From Anaerolineales bacterium (GTDB taxonomy: Bacteria > Chloroflexota > Anaerolineae > Anaerolineales > UBA11858): a DNA stretch of 30,582 nt. Made by a program: the position numbers and the translations under genes. Under the pieces are notes generated by a model. It did not search any database, was not told the origin of the DNA, and saw nothing but the letters and a program-made list of their open reading frames with translations. Location: NCBI GenBank assembly GCA_015485245.1, contig WFTY01000175.1:1-30582 (forward strand). The letters run 5' to 3'. Of this stretch, positions 6,522 through 16,663 are shown piece by piece. The stretch's first letter is position 1. Each line of letters starts with the position of its first letter.

Positions 6522-7283
6522 TCAGGATTTAGATGAATCGTCAATGGACTGAAAGCCGCGTGCCCGCCAGGCGAAATACAAGGCTACCGAGCCTGCCACA
6601 GCGGCGTTAAGCGAATCTACGCGACCGCGCATGGGCAGGCGGATAAGCACATCACACGACTTGCGGATTAGCGCGCGCATACCGGAGGCTTCGTTCCCCA
6701 CAACCAGCGCCAGCGGGCCGCTCAAATCCAAGGTCTCAATTGAGCGGGACTGAGGCCCACCATCCAGACCATACACCCAGATGTTCTCCCGCTTAAAAAC
6801 ATTAACCGCCTGAGCGAGGTTAGCCTGAGCGACGAGCAGGTGCTCACTTGCCCCCGAAGAGGTGTTTACCACAGCGGGGGTGATGGTGGCGGTGCGACGC
6901 AACGGCAACACCACACCATGCACGCCCACTGCCTCTGCCGTGCGCAGCAACGCGCCGAGGTTGTGGGTATCCTGCACGGTGTCCAGAATCAGCAAAAAAG
7001 GGGGTTCTGCACGGCGCTCCGCCAGAAAGAGCATCTCGCCGAGATCGGCATAGGGATAGCCGCTGACTTCCACCGCCACCCCTTGATGAGTGCCACCCAG
7101 CGAATCAAGCTGCGACCGGGGAACGCGCTCCACGTGATAACCGCGGCGGGCGGCGATCTCCAGCGCGCTTTTCAAATGACGTTTCTGATCCACCCCCTCA
7201 GCCACCCGTAGACAGAACACCTGCCGCCGCCCGGCTCGCAGAGTCTCATACACCGGGTTGCGCCCGACAATCCATTCGCGCAT
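6522..7283 (-). CDS. rlmB: 23S rRNA 2'-O-ribose methyltransferase, RlmB/TrmH family (SPOUT)
   Basis: SPOUT-class enzyme that methylates a ribose 2'-OH, by homology G2251 of 23S rRNA, using S-adenosylmethionine. The 253-residue protein has the N-terminal substrate-binding domain with WIVGRNPVYETLRAGRR and the knot domain with motif 1 (DTVQDTHNLGALLRTAEA), motif 2 (LALVVGNEASGMR) and motif 3 (IRLPMRGRVDSLNAAVAGSVALY), which together form the SAM-binding trefoil knot. The length fits (about 240-260). It lies 17 bp downstream of cysS in the same operon, as in Firmicutes. The exact modified nucleotide cannot be read from the sequence; a tRNA target (TrmH) is less likely given the extra N-terminal domain. 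Confidence 0.92.
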   Translation of the reverse strand: MREWIVGRNPVYETLRAGRRQVFCLRVAEGVDQKRHLKSALEIAARRGYHVERVPRSQLDSLGGTHQGVAVEVSGYPYADLGEMLFLAERRAEPPFLLILDTVQDTHNLGALLRTAEAVGVHGVVLPLRRTATITPAVVNTSSGASEHLLVAQANLAQAVNVFKRENIWVYGLDGGPQSRSIETLDLSGPLALVVGNEASGMRALIRKSCDVLIRLPMRGRVDSLNAAVAGSVALYFAWRARGFQSIDDSSKS

Positions 7284-7300
7284 GCGTCACGCTCGGCGGA

Positions 7301-8691
<1,391 letters not shown>

Positions 8692-8692
<1 letters not shown>

Positions 8693-9750
8693 CAGGACTT
8701 CACCTCCGGGCGGGCGAAAATCATCCGCCCTGCTGCGGTTTGCAGAACTTTGGTCACGTTGACAACCAGGTCCTCGCCGATGTGACGGGCGCCATTTTCC
8801 ACAACCACCATCGTTCCATCGTCCAGGTAACCAACACCCTGACCGGGTTCCTTGCCTTCCTGAATAATGCTCACTTTGATTGATTCACCGGGAAGAAGAA
8901 CCGCCTTAACTGCGTTCGCCAACTCATTGACGTTGAGCACCGGCACTCCCTGCAACTCAGCGATGCGGTTGAGATTGTAGTCATTGGTGAGCACCAGCGC
9001 CTTCAATTGACGCGCCAGGATGACCAGCTTATCATCCACCTCGCGCGTGCCCTCAACGTCAATATCGCTGATCTGCACCATCACCGAGGGGTCTTCCTGC
9101 AAGCGGGCCAACACTTCCATCCCGCGGCGACCGCGCTGGCGACGAAGTGCATCCGCCGAATCAGCGATGTATTGCAGCTCGTTGAGCACAAAGCGGGGGA
9201 TCAACAACGTCCCTGAGAGAAAGCCAGTGTGGGCGATATCAGCGATGCGCCCATCAATAATCACGCTGGTATCCACCAGGATTTTGCGCCCGCTCGCCAG
9301 CGAGTCTTCTTCCAACCCTTTGCGGCGCGGCAACCGGTTGAGGAAGATGCCAAAAATATCGTTTTGGCGCATCACAAACACAGCGACGCCAAAATAGCTG
9401 ACGATCAGAACCCCCAGAAAGGGAAGGATCTCCCCAAACGGAGGCGGCAACAACGAGAGCGGGAAAGCGAGCAAAGCCGCGATCACCAGCCCCACAATCA
9501 AGCCAACCAGACTGGCGACCAGGGTTTGCGCATCCAGCCGGCCCAGCAACGAGCGCAGCGCGCGCACCGGGCGCGTGGTGATATAGGGCGTCAACACCAA
9601 CCCCACCAACACGCCCACCAGACTCAAAACCACGGAATAGATTATGCGCGGTTGGGGAAGCAAATCTCCGGCAACCGAGCCGCCAAAGTAGGCCCCCACA
9701 ACGCCAAAAACAACCATCCCCACAAGTCGAGCAATAAAATCAGAACTCAT
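8692..9750 (-). CDS. YacL-like membrane-anchored PIN/TRAM-domain protein
   Basis: The 352-residue protein has four predicted membrane helices (about residues 8-27, 36-56, 77-100, 106-127), then a PIN nuclease domain (about 155-280) and a TRAM RNA-binding domain (about 285-345). The PIN acidic residues are visible: Asp160 in ILVDTSVIIDGR, Asp166, Glu191 (VLNELQ), Asp239/240 (EVDDKL) and Asp257 (LTNDYNL), so a Mg-dependent ribonuclease is plausible. The ATG at 9750 is preceded by AGGAG at 7-base spacing; the frame extends upstream to 9804, but that start would lie upstream of the promoter. It heads an operon with cysS and rlmB as yacL does in Bacillus. Its substrate is unknown. Confidence 0.9.
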
Positions 9751-9794
9751 CGAATAACTCCTGCAAATAATGGCAAGGATAAAATTGCAGTTGG

Positions 9795-9823
9795 ATAATA
9801 GCACGCCCCCTTAAGATCGTCAA
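9795..9823 (-). promoter_or_regulatory. Promoter of the yacL-cysS-rlmB operon
   Basis: On the minus strand TTGACG and TATTAT (each 5 of 6 to consensus) are 17 bp apart. The predicted start near 9788 gives a leader of about 38 bases to the ATG at 9750. This also decides the start codon of the PIN/TRAM gene. Confidence 0.8.
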
Positions 9824-9863
9824 CTCCGACGGCATTCAGAAGAGCAACGATGGCAAAACTCGC

Positions 9864-9892
9864 TTGACAATCCCCCCTGAGACGTGTAAAAT
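9864..9892 (+). promoter_or_regulatory. Promoter of the tRNA-Phe-Gly-Cys operon
   Basis: A perfect TTGACA and TAAAAT are separated by 17 bp. The predicted start near 9899 lies about 25 bases before tRNA-Phe. It is back-to-back with the promoter at 9795-9823, the two -35 boxes being 40 bp apart. Confidence 0.85.
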
Positions 9893-9923
9893 TCTGCCTG
9901 CGTCCGGAAGGACGCCACCTCAG

Positions 9924-9996
9924 GCCGAGATAGCTCAGTTGGTAGAGCACGCGACTGAAAATTGCGGTGTCGCCAGTTCGATTCTGGCTCTCGGCA
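9924..9996 (+). tRNA. tRNA-Phe (anticodon GAA)
   Basis: The 73-nt cloverleaf has acceptor arms GCCGAGA/TCTCGGC, anticodon stem CGCGA/TTGCG with loop CTGAAAA (anticodon GAA), and T-arm GCCAGTTCGATTCTGGC. The discriminator is A and CCA is not encoded. The last bases CTCTCGGC are repeated directly at 9997-10004. Confidence 0.95.
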
Positions 9997-10036
9997 CTCT
10001 CGGCCTTGCCAGTGTGAAATTGTGAGGCCGAAACAT

Positions 10037-10108
10037 GCGGGCGTAGTTAAGTGGTATAACGTCTCCTTGCCAAGGAGAAGGCCACGGGTTCGAATCCCGT
10101 CGCCCGCT
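10037..10108 (+). tRNA. tRNA-Gly (anticodon GCC)
   Basis: The 72-nt cloverleaf has acceptor arms GCGGGCG/CGCCCGC, anticodon stem TCTCC/GGAGA with loop TTGCCAA (anticodon GCC), and T-arm CGGGTTCGAATCCCG. The discriminator is U and CCA is not encoded. Confidence 0.95.
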
Positions 10109-10110
10109 CA

Positions 10111-10177
10111 AGATTGCTGATTGAGGATTGAAGATTGTGGATTGACGAGCCAATCGGCAATCTTCACGAACCAATCA
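10111..10177. repeat. Mirrored heptamer repeat between tRNA-Gly and tRNA-Cys
   Basis: Five contiguous heptamers with core GATTG (10111-10145: AGATTGC, TGATTGA, GGATTGA, AGATTGT, GGATTGA) are followed, after four bases, by inverted heptamers with core CAATC (10150-10156, 10157-10163, 10171-10177) kept in 7-bp phase. 10111-10123 pairs with 10151-10163 over 13 bases with one wobble. It resembles the short tandemly repeated heptamers known from cyanobacteria. Confidence 0.75.
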
Positions 10178-10189
10178 GCATTTTTATTT

Positions 10190-10260
<71 letters not shown>

Positions 10261-10274
10261 CAAAAACAGCAACG

Positions 10275-10305
10275 CACCCCTCCCAGCGAGGGGTGTTTTG
10301 TTTTT
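10275..10305 (+). terminator. Intrinsic terminator of the tRNA-Phe-Gly-Cys operon
   Basis: An 8-bp perfect stem (CACCCCTC/GAGGGGTG) with a 5-base loop is followed by TTTTGTTTTT. It separates the tRNA operon from the regulator gene downstream. Confidence 0.92.
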
Positions 10306-10361
10306 CGGCGCGCCAGACAACGCGCTCCCCAGGGCGGGCTAAAGCAAACCAGCGGTGCGGG

Positions 10362-10367
10362 TATAAT
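10362..10367 (+). promoter_or_regulatory. Possible -10 box of the AfsR-like regulator gene
   Basis: A perfect TATAAT lies 40 bases before the ATG at 10408; a start near 10374 would give a leader of about 34 bases. No good -35 is seen 16-18 bp upstream, so an activator or another sigma factor may be needed, or the match is accidental. Confidence 0.4.
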
Positions 10368-10407
10368 GTCCTTAGAAGCCACTACCTGGAGATCAACGCG
10401 CCAGCTC

Positions 10408-13400
10408 ATGCCCCTCCTACGCGCTCATCTTTTCGAAACCTTGCGCCTGTACGCAGGTGACGGGGGCCCCCTCGATCTAGGGTCTCCAAAAACGCGGTCG
10501 CTGATCGCCTACCTGCTGTTGAATCGCGCCCACCCCATCGACCGGCGCAAACTGGCGTACACCTTCTGGCCCAACAGCTCAGAAGCTGCCGCCAGGCGCA
10601 ATCTGCGGCAATACCTGTATCACGCCAAAGCAGCCCTCACCCCCGCAGATCCCGACGGCGAGCCGCTGCACATCACCAACACCAGCATTCAGTTTAACCC
10701 TCAGTTATCACTGGAACTGGACGTAGAGCTTTTCCTCCACAAAGCCCGCCCCCAGGCATCACTGGAAGAATTGCTCGAGGCGATTGAACTCTACACCAGC
10801 GATTTACTCGAAGATATTTACGATGACTGGTGCATCGCCGAACGAGAACGGCTACGAAAAACCTGGCTCGCCGCGCTCGACCGCAGCAGCCAGATACTCC
10901 AGGCGGCGGAAAGGGACGCGGAGGCAATCGCCATCCTCGAGACCTGGGCGCAGGCCGAACCATTTCAGGAAACGGCGCATCAACGCCTGATCACGCTCTA
11001 CGCCCGCAGAGGGGAACGCACCAGGGCGCTGCAAACCTATCAGCACTTCGCCCGTCGCCTCGCCAAAGAGCTAAACGCCGATCCGCTTCCCGAAACCCAG
11101 GCGCTCATTCAGGCGATTCAAGAAGGTCAGCGCACACCGGCGCGCGCCCCCATCTCGCCGCCAGCCGCCCCCACGCGATGGAAGGAAGCCCAGGATGCCA
11201 CCGGAGCGATTCCTTTCATCGGGCGCAGAGAGGAGCTGGACACGCTCAACCGCGTCTACCAGCAGGCCAGCGGCGGCGCCGGACGACTGGTGCTCATCAG
11301 CGGCGAGGCCGGCATCGGCAAGACCCGTCTGCTCCAGGAATATCTCCACACCCATCCCGCCGTCGAGGCGCTGCACAGCACTTGCTACGAACTGGACAGC
11401 ATGATCCCCTTCGCCCCGCTGCGACAGGCCTTGCAGAATTCGACGCTCCTGGAGCAAATCTTCCAAACCCGGCTCCCGCCAGCCTGGTCGGCACCCCTGC
11501 GCCCCATCCTGCCGGAACTCCAGCGCTTCTTCCCCTACCAGCTTCCGGACGAGCACGCCGGAGCCAGCGTGGCGCTGCGCGAGTCGTTGACAAACTTCAT
11601 CCTCTATCTGAGCGCGGCTACCCCGCGCGCCCCTTTGCACATCATCCTGGACGACCTGCATTGGGCCGACACTTCCACCTGGGAGCTGATCGCCGCCCTG
11701 GTGCGCTTCGCCCCCACACATCCCCTGGTGTTGATCGGGCTTTTCCGCCGCGAGGATTTTCCCGCCGAACGGCGCAGCCTGTTGCGCAGCATCCAGCGCG
11801 CGGACGCCTTGCTGACGCTCGACCTCCCCCGATTGACTCCTGCAGAAACCGAGGACCTGGCGCGCCATCTCAACCCCACACGGGCAAAAAATTCCATCTT
11901 CATCCAGCGCCTCTATCAGGATACAGAAGGCAACCCTTTCTTTATTATTGAAACCATCCGGGTGTTACAAGAGAGTGGCGTCCAATCGTTGAAAGCGCTC
12001 ACGCCTTCAACGATTCCGCACTCCATCCAGCGCGTGATCGAAGCTCGCCTGGATCGTTTACCCCCGCCCAGCCGCGAGGCGTTGGGCTGCGCCGCCGCCA
12101 TCGGCCGCTCTTTCACCTTTCCACTGTTGCAAGAAATCCTCGAAGCACCCCAGGAAGCCATCATCACGTTTATTGAGGAATGGCAGCAACGCGGGCTGGT
12201 GCATGAAAGCGCTCGCGGCTACGACTTCCGGCACGACAAGTTCCGCCAGGTGGCTTACGGCAGTTTGAGCCGCGCCCGCCGGGAGTACATCCACGGGCGT
12301 ATCGCTGCCGTACTGGAAAACGCCATCCCCCCTGCCGACGCCACCACGCTGGCTCATCATTACGCCCGCAGCAATCATCCGCTCAAAGCGCTGCCCTTTC
12401 TCACCCAGGCGGGTGAACACGCCTTGCAATTGCGCTCTTACCACGAGGTGCGCCAGTTTGGCCTGCAGGCGGTCAGCCTGCTGGGGCAGCTCCCCGGCCC
12501 GCGGCAACGCGGCGAACGCGTGGACATCAATCTGCAACTGGCGCAGGCTTACGCTTTCACCGGCGACCTGCAACGCGCCATCGAAATTCTCAACGAAAGC
12601 GAGCACCTGGCTACCAGCCTGAACGATGAAAAGCGCCTGGGGCAGATCTTCCGGCGGGCGGCGCAATTTTTCTGGCTCTCCGGGCAATCCAAAACCGCCA
12701 GCGATTACGCTCGCCGCGCCCTGCGCGTGGCCGAAGAAACCGAAAACCAACATCTGCTGGGGGCTGCACTCCGCATGCTGGGACGGGTCAGCATCGCCCT
12801 GGCCGCTTTTGATGACGCCATCGCCTACCTGTTGCGCTACGTCAACATGCACGCGGGCCTGGGAGAAGAACGCGCCTACCCATCCATGCCCGCCGACATG
12901 CCCATTGTGCTCGGCTACCTGGGCGTGGCTTACTCACGCGTGGGCGCCTGGCAACGCGCCTTCAGCGTGAGTCAACAGGGTTGCGCGCTGGCCGAATCCC
13001 TCAGCGAAAATCCATTAGACGCCCGCAACATCTTCGCCCGCATGCAACTTGCGATGGTACGGGCCGCCTACCATGATTGGGGAGGTTGTCTGGAGGCCTT
13101 AGCTCCTCTCCCCAAACCGGAGTCCCTGGAAGAAATCACCCCGCCACTCTTCATGGCACTGGGGCTACGCGGCTACGCACAGGCGCAAAGCGGCGCACCG
13201 GCGCGCGGGTTGCAAATCACCCGCAAAGCTGTCGATTGGGCCGCCCAGACCGGCTACCATGTCTTCGCCTACCTTCCGCGCATCTTCCTGGCCGAGGAAT
13301 CTCTGCTCGCCGGCGACATCCCCACGGCGTTGAAACAGGCGCAGCAAGCCCTGCAGGAGGCCCAACAGGCCGCAGACCGCTGGGCGACCGGGATCAGCCT

Positions 13401-13770
13401 GCGATTGATCGCCGATATTCGCGCCCGTTTCCCCAAGCCGCCCTGGGCGCAGATCGAAAACGATCTGATCGCCTCCATGCACCTGCTGCGACAGATTCGC
13501 GCCCGTCCCGATCTGGCGCGCACCTACCTCTCTCTGCGGCGTCTCTATGACCGTGCCGGGCAGATCGCCTGGGCGGTGGATTGCCATTTCCGAGCAATCA
13601 CCATTTTTGAAGAACTCGGCATGAACGCCGAACTCCAGCTCGCCCAGGGCCAGGCAGCGCACGAACGCCAGGGGGCCGTGGTCATCGTCAACCTGCCGCT
13701 GCAAGGCCCCAATCAGCCCGTCCCAAACCCCAGAGGGGACGCCGAAGCCAACGCAGCAATATCCACCTGA
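10408..13770 (+). CDS. AfsR/BTAD-type transcriptional regulator with STAND ATPase and TPR-like repeats
   Basis: A large one-component regulator of 1120 residues. In order: an OmpR-like winged-helix region (1-95, beginning LRAHLFETLRLYAGDG), a bacterial transcriptional activator domain of TPR-like helices (about 100-245), a STAND/AAA ATPase (about 270-560) with Walker A GEAGIGKT (299-306) and Walker B LHIILDD (410-416) followed by HWAD, then a long alpha-helical, TPR-like C-terminal half (about 640-1080). No LuxR-type HTH follows. The frame continues upstream to 10135 but overlaps tRNA-Cys and the terminator, so I start at the ATG at 10408, where domain homology begins; the ATG at 10366 is an alternative, but it overlaps the TATAAT. 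It precedes the HAAT transporter genes by 104 bp on the same strand. Inference: it senses a signal through the C-terminal repeats and controls the adjacent operon. Confidence 0.85.
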   Translation: MPLLRAHLFETLRLYAGDGGPLDLGSPKTRSLIAYLLLNRAHPIDRRKLAYTFWPNSSEAAARRNLRQYLYHAKAALTPADPDGEPLHITNTSIQFNPQLSLELDVELFLHKARPQASLEELLEAIELYTSDLLEDIYDDWCIAERERLRKTWLAALDRSSQILQAAERDAEAIAILETWAQAEPFQETAHQRLITLYARRGERTRALQTYQHFARRLAKELNADPLPETQALIQAIQEGQRTPARAPISPPAAPTRWKEAQDATGAIPFIGRREELDTLNRVYQQASGGAGRLVLISGEAGIGKTRLLQEYLHTHPAVEALHSTCYELDSMIPFAPLRQALQNSTLLEQIFQTRLPPAWSAPLRPILPELQRFFPYQLPDEHAGASVALRESLTNFILYLSAATPRAPLHIILDDLHWADTSTWELIAALVRFAPTHPLVLIGLFRREDFPAERRSLLRSIQRADALLTLDLPRLTPAETEDLARHLNPTRAKNSIFIQRLYQDTEGNPFFIIETIRVLQESGVQSLKALTPSTIPHSIQRVIEARLDRLPPPSREALGCAAAIGRSFTFPLLQEILEAPQEAIITFIEEWQQRGLVHESARGYDFRHDKFRQVAYGSLSRARREYIHGRIAAVLENAIPPADATTLAHHYARSNHPLKALPFLTQAGEHALQLRSYHEVRQFGLQAVSLLGQLPGPRQRGERVDINLQLAQAYAFTGDLQRAIEILNESEHLATSLNDEKRLGQIFRRAAQFFWLSGQSKTASDYARRALRVAEETENQHLLGAALRMLGRVSIALAAFDDAIAYLLRYVNMHAGLGEERAYPSMPADMPIVLGYLGVAYSRVGAWQRAFSVSQQGCALAESLSENPLDARNIFARMQLAMVRAAYHDWGGCLEALAPLPKPESLEEITPPLFMALGLRGYAQAQSGAPARGLQITRKAVDWAAQTGYHVFAYLPRIFLAEESLLAGDIPTALKQAQQALQEAQQAADRWATGISLRLIADIRARFPKPPWAQIENDLIASMHLLRQIRARPDLARTYLSLRRLYDRAGQIAWAVDCHFRAITIFEELGMNAELQLAQGQAAHERQGAVVIVNLPLQGPNQPVPNPRGDAEANAAIST

Positions 13771-13874
13771 CCTCTCATAAGCGCATAAAATCACAAACAC
13801 TAACACCGCCATTAACACTTTTTTAGCGCGCTCGAGCTATAGTCACAGCACTACTCCCTTGCTCAGGAGCGCTT

Positions 13875-14744
13875 ATGCAACGCGGGTTCCTTAATCAACT
13901 CAACAGCAGCACGCTCAAGCCGGGCGAAACGCAGCTCAAGATCGATGATGTGCAACTCAACTTCGGCGGTGTGACTGCCCTGCTGGATGTCAGCCTGGAG
14001 GTGCGCCAGAGTGAGATCCTGGCAATCATCGGCCCAAACGGGGCGGGGAAAACCAGCCTGCTGAACTGCATCAGCGGGCTCTACCGCCCACAGCACGGCC
14101 GCATCACCTACTACAACGGCGAGGCGCATGAGCTCACGCGCCTGAAGCCGCACCAGATCGCCCGCCTGGGAATCGCCCGCTCGTTCCAGAACATCGAGCT
14201 GTTCCGCCATATGACCGTGCTCGACAACCTGCTCGCCGGGGCGCACATCCACATGAAGACCAACCTGCTCAGTTGTCTGCTCTATTGGGGGCCAGCGCAG
14301 CGCGAGCACCTGCAATACCGCCGCTTCGTCGAGGACATCATCGACCTGCTAGAGATCGAAGCCATTCGCTATAACACCGTCGGTTCGCTTTCCTACGGGC
14401 TGCAAAAACGCGTCGAAATGGGGCGCGCCCTGGCCATGCGGCCATCGATTCTCCTCCTCGATGAGCCTATGGCCGGGATGAACGCCGAAGAAAAAGAGGA
14501 TATGGCGCGCTTCATTCTTGACATCACCGAGGAGCACGGCGTGACCATCGTGCTGATCGAACACGACATGGGCGTCATCATGGATATCAGCGACCGCATC
14601 GCGGTGCTCAACTTCGGCCAGAAAATCGCCGAAGGAACGCCAGACGAGATCCGCCAGAACCCGCTCGTCATCGAGGCCTATCTCGGCGAAGAGACCAGTG
14701 TATTCCCCTTCAAGTTCCACCCCAAAACCGAGACAAGCGATTAG
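13875..14744 (+). CDS. livG: HAAT-family ABC transporter ATP-binding protein (LivG-like)
   Basis: One of two ATPases of a branched-chain-amino-acid-type (HAAT) importer. The 289-residue protein shows Walker A GPNGAGKT (53-60), Q-loop Gln105 (ARSFQNIELF), signature LSYGLQ (172-177, a variant of LSGGQ typical for LivG), Walker B ILLLDEP (192-198) and H-loop His230. Residues 1-20 are a non-homologous extension. The ATG at 13875 has CAGGAG 5 bases upstream. ACS follows after 17 bp. The substrate cannot be told from the ATPase; the acyl-CoA ligase next to it suggests a carboxylic acid rather than an amino acid. Confidence 0.9.
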   Translation: MQRGFLNQLNSSTLKPGETQLKIDDVQLNFGGVTALLDVSLEVRQSEILAIIGPNGAGKTSLLNCISGLYRPQHGRITYYNGEAHELTRLKPHQIARLGIARSFQNIELFRHMTVLDNLLAGAHIHMKTNLLSCLLYWGPAQREHLQYRRFVEDIIDLLEIEAIRYNTVGSLSYGLQKRVEMGRALAMRPSILLLDEPMAGMNAEEKEDMARFILDITEEHGVTIVLIEHDMGVIMDISDRIAVLNFGQKIAEGTPDEIRQNPLVIEAYLGEETSVFPFKFHPKTETSD

Positions 14745-14761
14745 CTCCCCCCCGACGAACC

Positions 14762-16660
14762 ATGGCCGAAACGCTCCCCCAACACCTTCTGGAACACGCC
14801 ACCCAAACCCCGCAGGCGACCGCCCTGCGCCTGCGCGATTACGGCATCTGGCAAGCCATCACCTGGCAGGAATATTTTCAGCACGTCAAACAGTTCTGCC
14901 TGGGGCTGGTCAGCCTGGGGCTGAAGCCCGAAGAAACCATCGCCATCATCGGGGATAACCGTCCCGAATGGGTAATCGCCGAGCTGGCCGCCCAAAGCGC
15001 GGGGGCCAAATCCATCGGTATTTATCAGGATTCCGTGGTCGCAGAGATGATCTACATTTTCAACCACGCCGATGTCTCTTTCATCGTGGTGGAAGACCAG
15101 GAGCAGGTGGACAAAATCATCGAAATGTGGGACCAGCTGGAGGGGGTGCGCAAGGTCATCTATTACGACCCCAAGGGGCTGCGCAATTACAGCGAAGATT
15201 TTTTGATGTATTTTCTGGATGTCGAGGAGCTGGGCCGCCAGTTCGAGCAGCAAAACCCCGGCTGGTTTGAGGAAAGCATCGCCCGCGGCAAAGGCAGCGA
15301 CATCGCTATCCTCTCTACCACCTCGGGCACCACAGGACATCCCAAGCTCGCCATGCTCACCCACGATTCCATGTTGAGCATGGGGCGCAATCTGATGACA
15401 GTGGACCCCCTCGCCCCGGAGGACGAGTTCGTCTCCTTCCTGCCGCTGGCCTGGATCGGCGAACAGATGATGGTGATGTCCTGCGGCCTGCTGGTCGGCT
15501 TCACGGTCAACTTCCCCGAAGAACCCGAGACCGTGCAGCACGACATCCGCGAGATCGGGCCGCAGGTGATGTTCAGCCCCCCCCGCATCTGGGAGAGCCT
15601 GGTCAGCCAGGTGCAGGTCAAAATCGAAGATAGCACCTGGCTGAAGCAAAAACTCTATAACTGGGCCATGCCCATCGGCTATCAAATGGCCGACCTCAAC
15701 TTTCGCAAGGAAAAGCCCTCTGTGGGGATGAAATTGAAATATTTCCTGGCGAACTGGCTGGTGTTTCAGGAGATTAAAGACCACCTGGGGCTGCGGCATC
15801 TCAAACGCGCCTACACCGGCGGGGCGGCGCTCGGCCCGGACGTCTTCCGCTTCTTCCATGCCCTGGGCGTCAACCTCAAACAAATCTACGGCCAAACCGA
15901 GATCAATGGCATCGCCGTGGTTCATCGCGATGGCGACATCAAATTCCAGACCGTAGGGACGCCGATCCCGGAAACCGACATTAAGATAGACGAGAATGGC
16001 GAAATTCTGATGCGCTCACCCGCCATGATGGCAGGCTACTACCGCAACCCCAAGGGCACCGCCGAAGCCATCAAAGACGGCTGGCTGTACTCTGGCGACG
16101 CCGGCTATTTTGACGAAGATGGGCATCTGATCGTGATCGACCGCGCCAAAGATGTGATGACTCTGCACGACGGCACCAAATTCAGCCCCCAGTTCATCGA
16201 AAACAAACTGAAGTTCAGCCCCCACATCAAGGAAGCGGTTGTCTTTGGCGGCGATTGGCCCTTCGTGAGCGCCATGATTAACATCGATTTCCCCAACGTG
16301 GGCAAATGGGCGGAAAACCACCACGTTGCCTACACCACTTACACCGACCTGGCGCAAAAACCCGAGGTGTATCAACTGGTGCGCGAGCACGTCGCCCGCT
16401 CCAACGCCGATCTGCCGCCCGCCGCCCGCATCCGCCGCTTTGTTTTATTGCATAAGGAGCTGGACGCCGACGACGCCGAGCTGACCCGCACACGCAAAGT
16501 CCGCCGCAAACTGATCGCCCAGCGCTATGAGGATATCATCTCAGCCCTCTACAGCCGCACCCCTCATGTGGATGTAGACACCCCAATCACCTATCAGGAC
16601 GGCCGCACGGTGAACATCCGTACCCGGCTGGCAATTGAAAACCTGGACACGGACGAATAA
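14762..16660 (+). CDS. Long-chain acyl-CoA synthetase / AMP-dependent ligase
   Basis: ANL-superfamily ligase of 632 residues that activates a carboxylate to an acyl-AMP and then to an acyl-CoA. The phosphate-binding loop is TSGTTGHPK (187-195), the adenine motif YGQTEI (376-381), the ribose-binding Asp is in SGDAGYF (Asp446), and DRAKDVM follows. The C-terminal region has ELTRTRKVRRK with the catalytic-Lys stretch. This tail and HIKEAVVFGGDWPFVSAMINID resemble FadD15/bubblegum-type long-chain ligases rather than acetyl-CoA synthetase. It lies between livG and livH with gaps of 17 and 3 bp, so it is part of the transporter operon. The true acid substrate is not readable from the sequence. Confidence 0.9.
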   Translation: MAETLPQHLLEHATQTPQATALRLRDYGIWQAITWQEYFQHVKQFCLGLVSLGLKPEETIAIIGDNRPEWVIAELAAQSAGAKSIGIYQDSVVAEMIYIFNHADVSFIVVEDQEQVDKIIEMWDQLEGVRKVIYYDPKGLRNYSEDFLMYFLDVEELGRQFEQQNPGWFEESIARGKGSDIAILSTTSGTTGHPKLAMLTHDSMLSMGRNLMTVDPLAPEDEFVSFLPLAWIGEQMMVMSCGLLVGFTVNFPEEPETVQHDIREIGPQVMFSPPRIWESLVSQVQVKIEDSTWLKQKLYNWAMPIGYQMADLNFRKEKPSVGMKLKYFLANWLVFQEIKDHLGLRHLKRAYTGGAALGPDVFRFFHALGVNLKQIYGQTEINGIAVVHRDGDIKFQTVGTPIPETDIKIDENGEILMRSPAMMAGYYRNPKGTAEAIKDGWLYSGDAGYFDEDGHLIVIDRAKDVMTLHDGTKFSPQFIENKLKFSPHIKEAVVFGGDWPFVSAMINIDFPNVGKWAENHHVAYTTYTDLAQKPEVYQLVREHVARSNADLPPAARIRRFVLLHKELDADDAELTRTRKVRRKLIAQRYEDIISALYSRTPHVDVDTPITYQDGRTVNIRTRLAIENLDTDE

Positions 16661-16663
16661 CCC

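Noticed and set aside
10111..10177. CRISPR-like array
   Set aside because: The units are only 7 bp with no unique spacers, there is an inversion in the middle and no cas genes are present.
10830..11951. Plus-strand frame of 373 codons inside the regulator gene
   Set aside because: It is out of frame with the clearly homologous AfsR-like protein and Pro/Arg/His-rich.
14741..15925. Minus-strand open frame of 394 codons
   Set aside because: It is fully antisense to the acyl-CoA ligase; its Asp/His/Gly-rich composition is that of a reversed coding strand, without known motifs.
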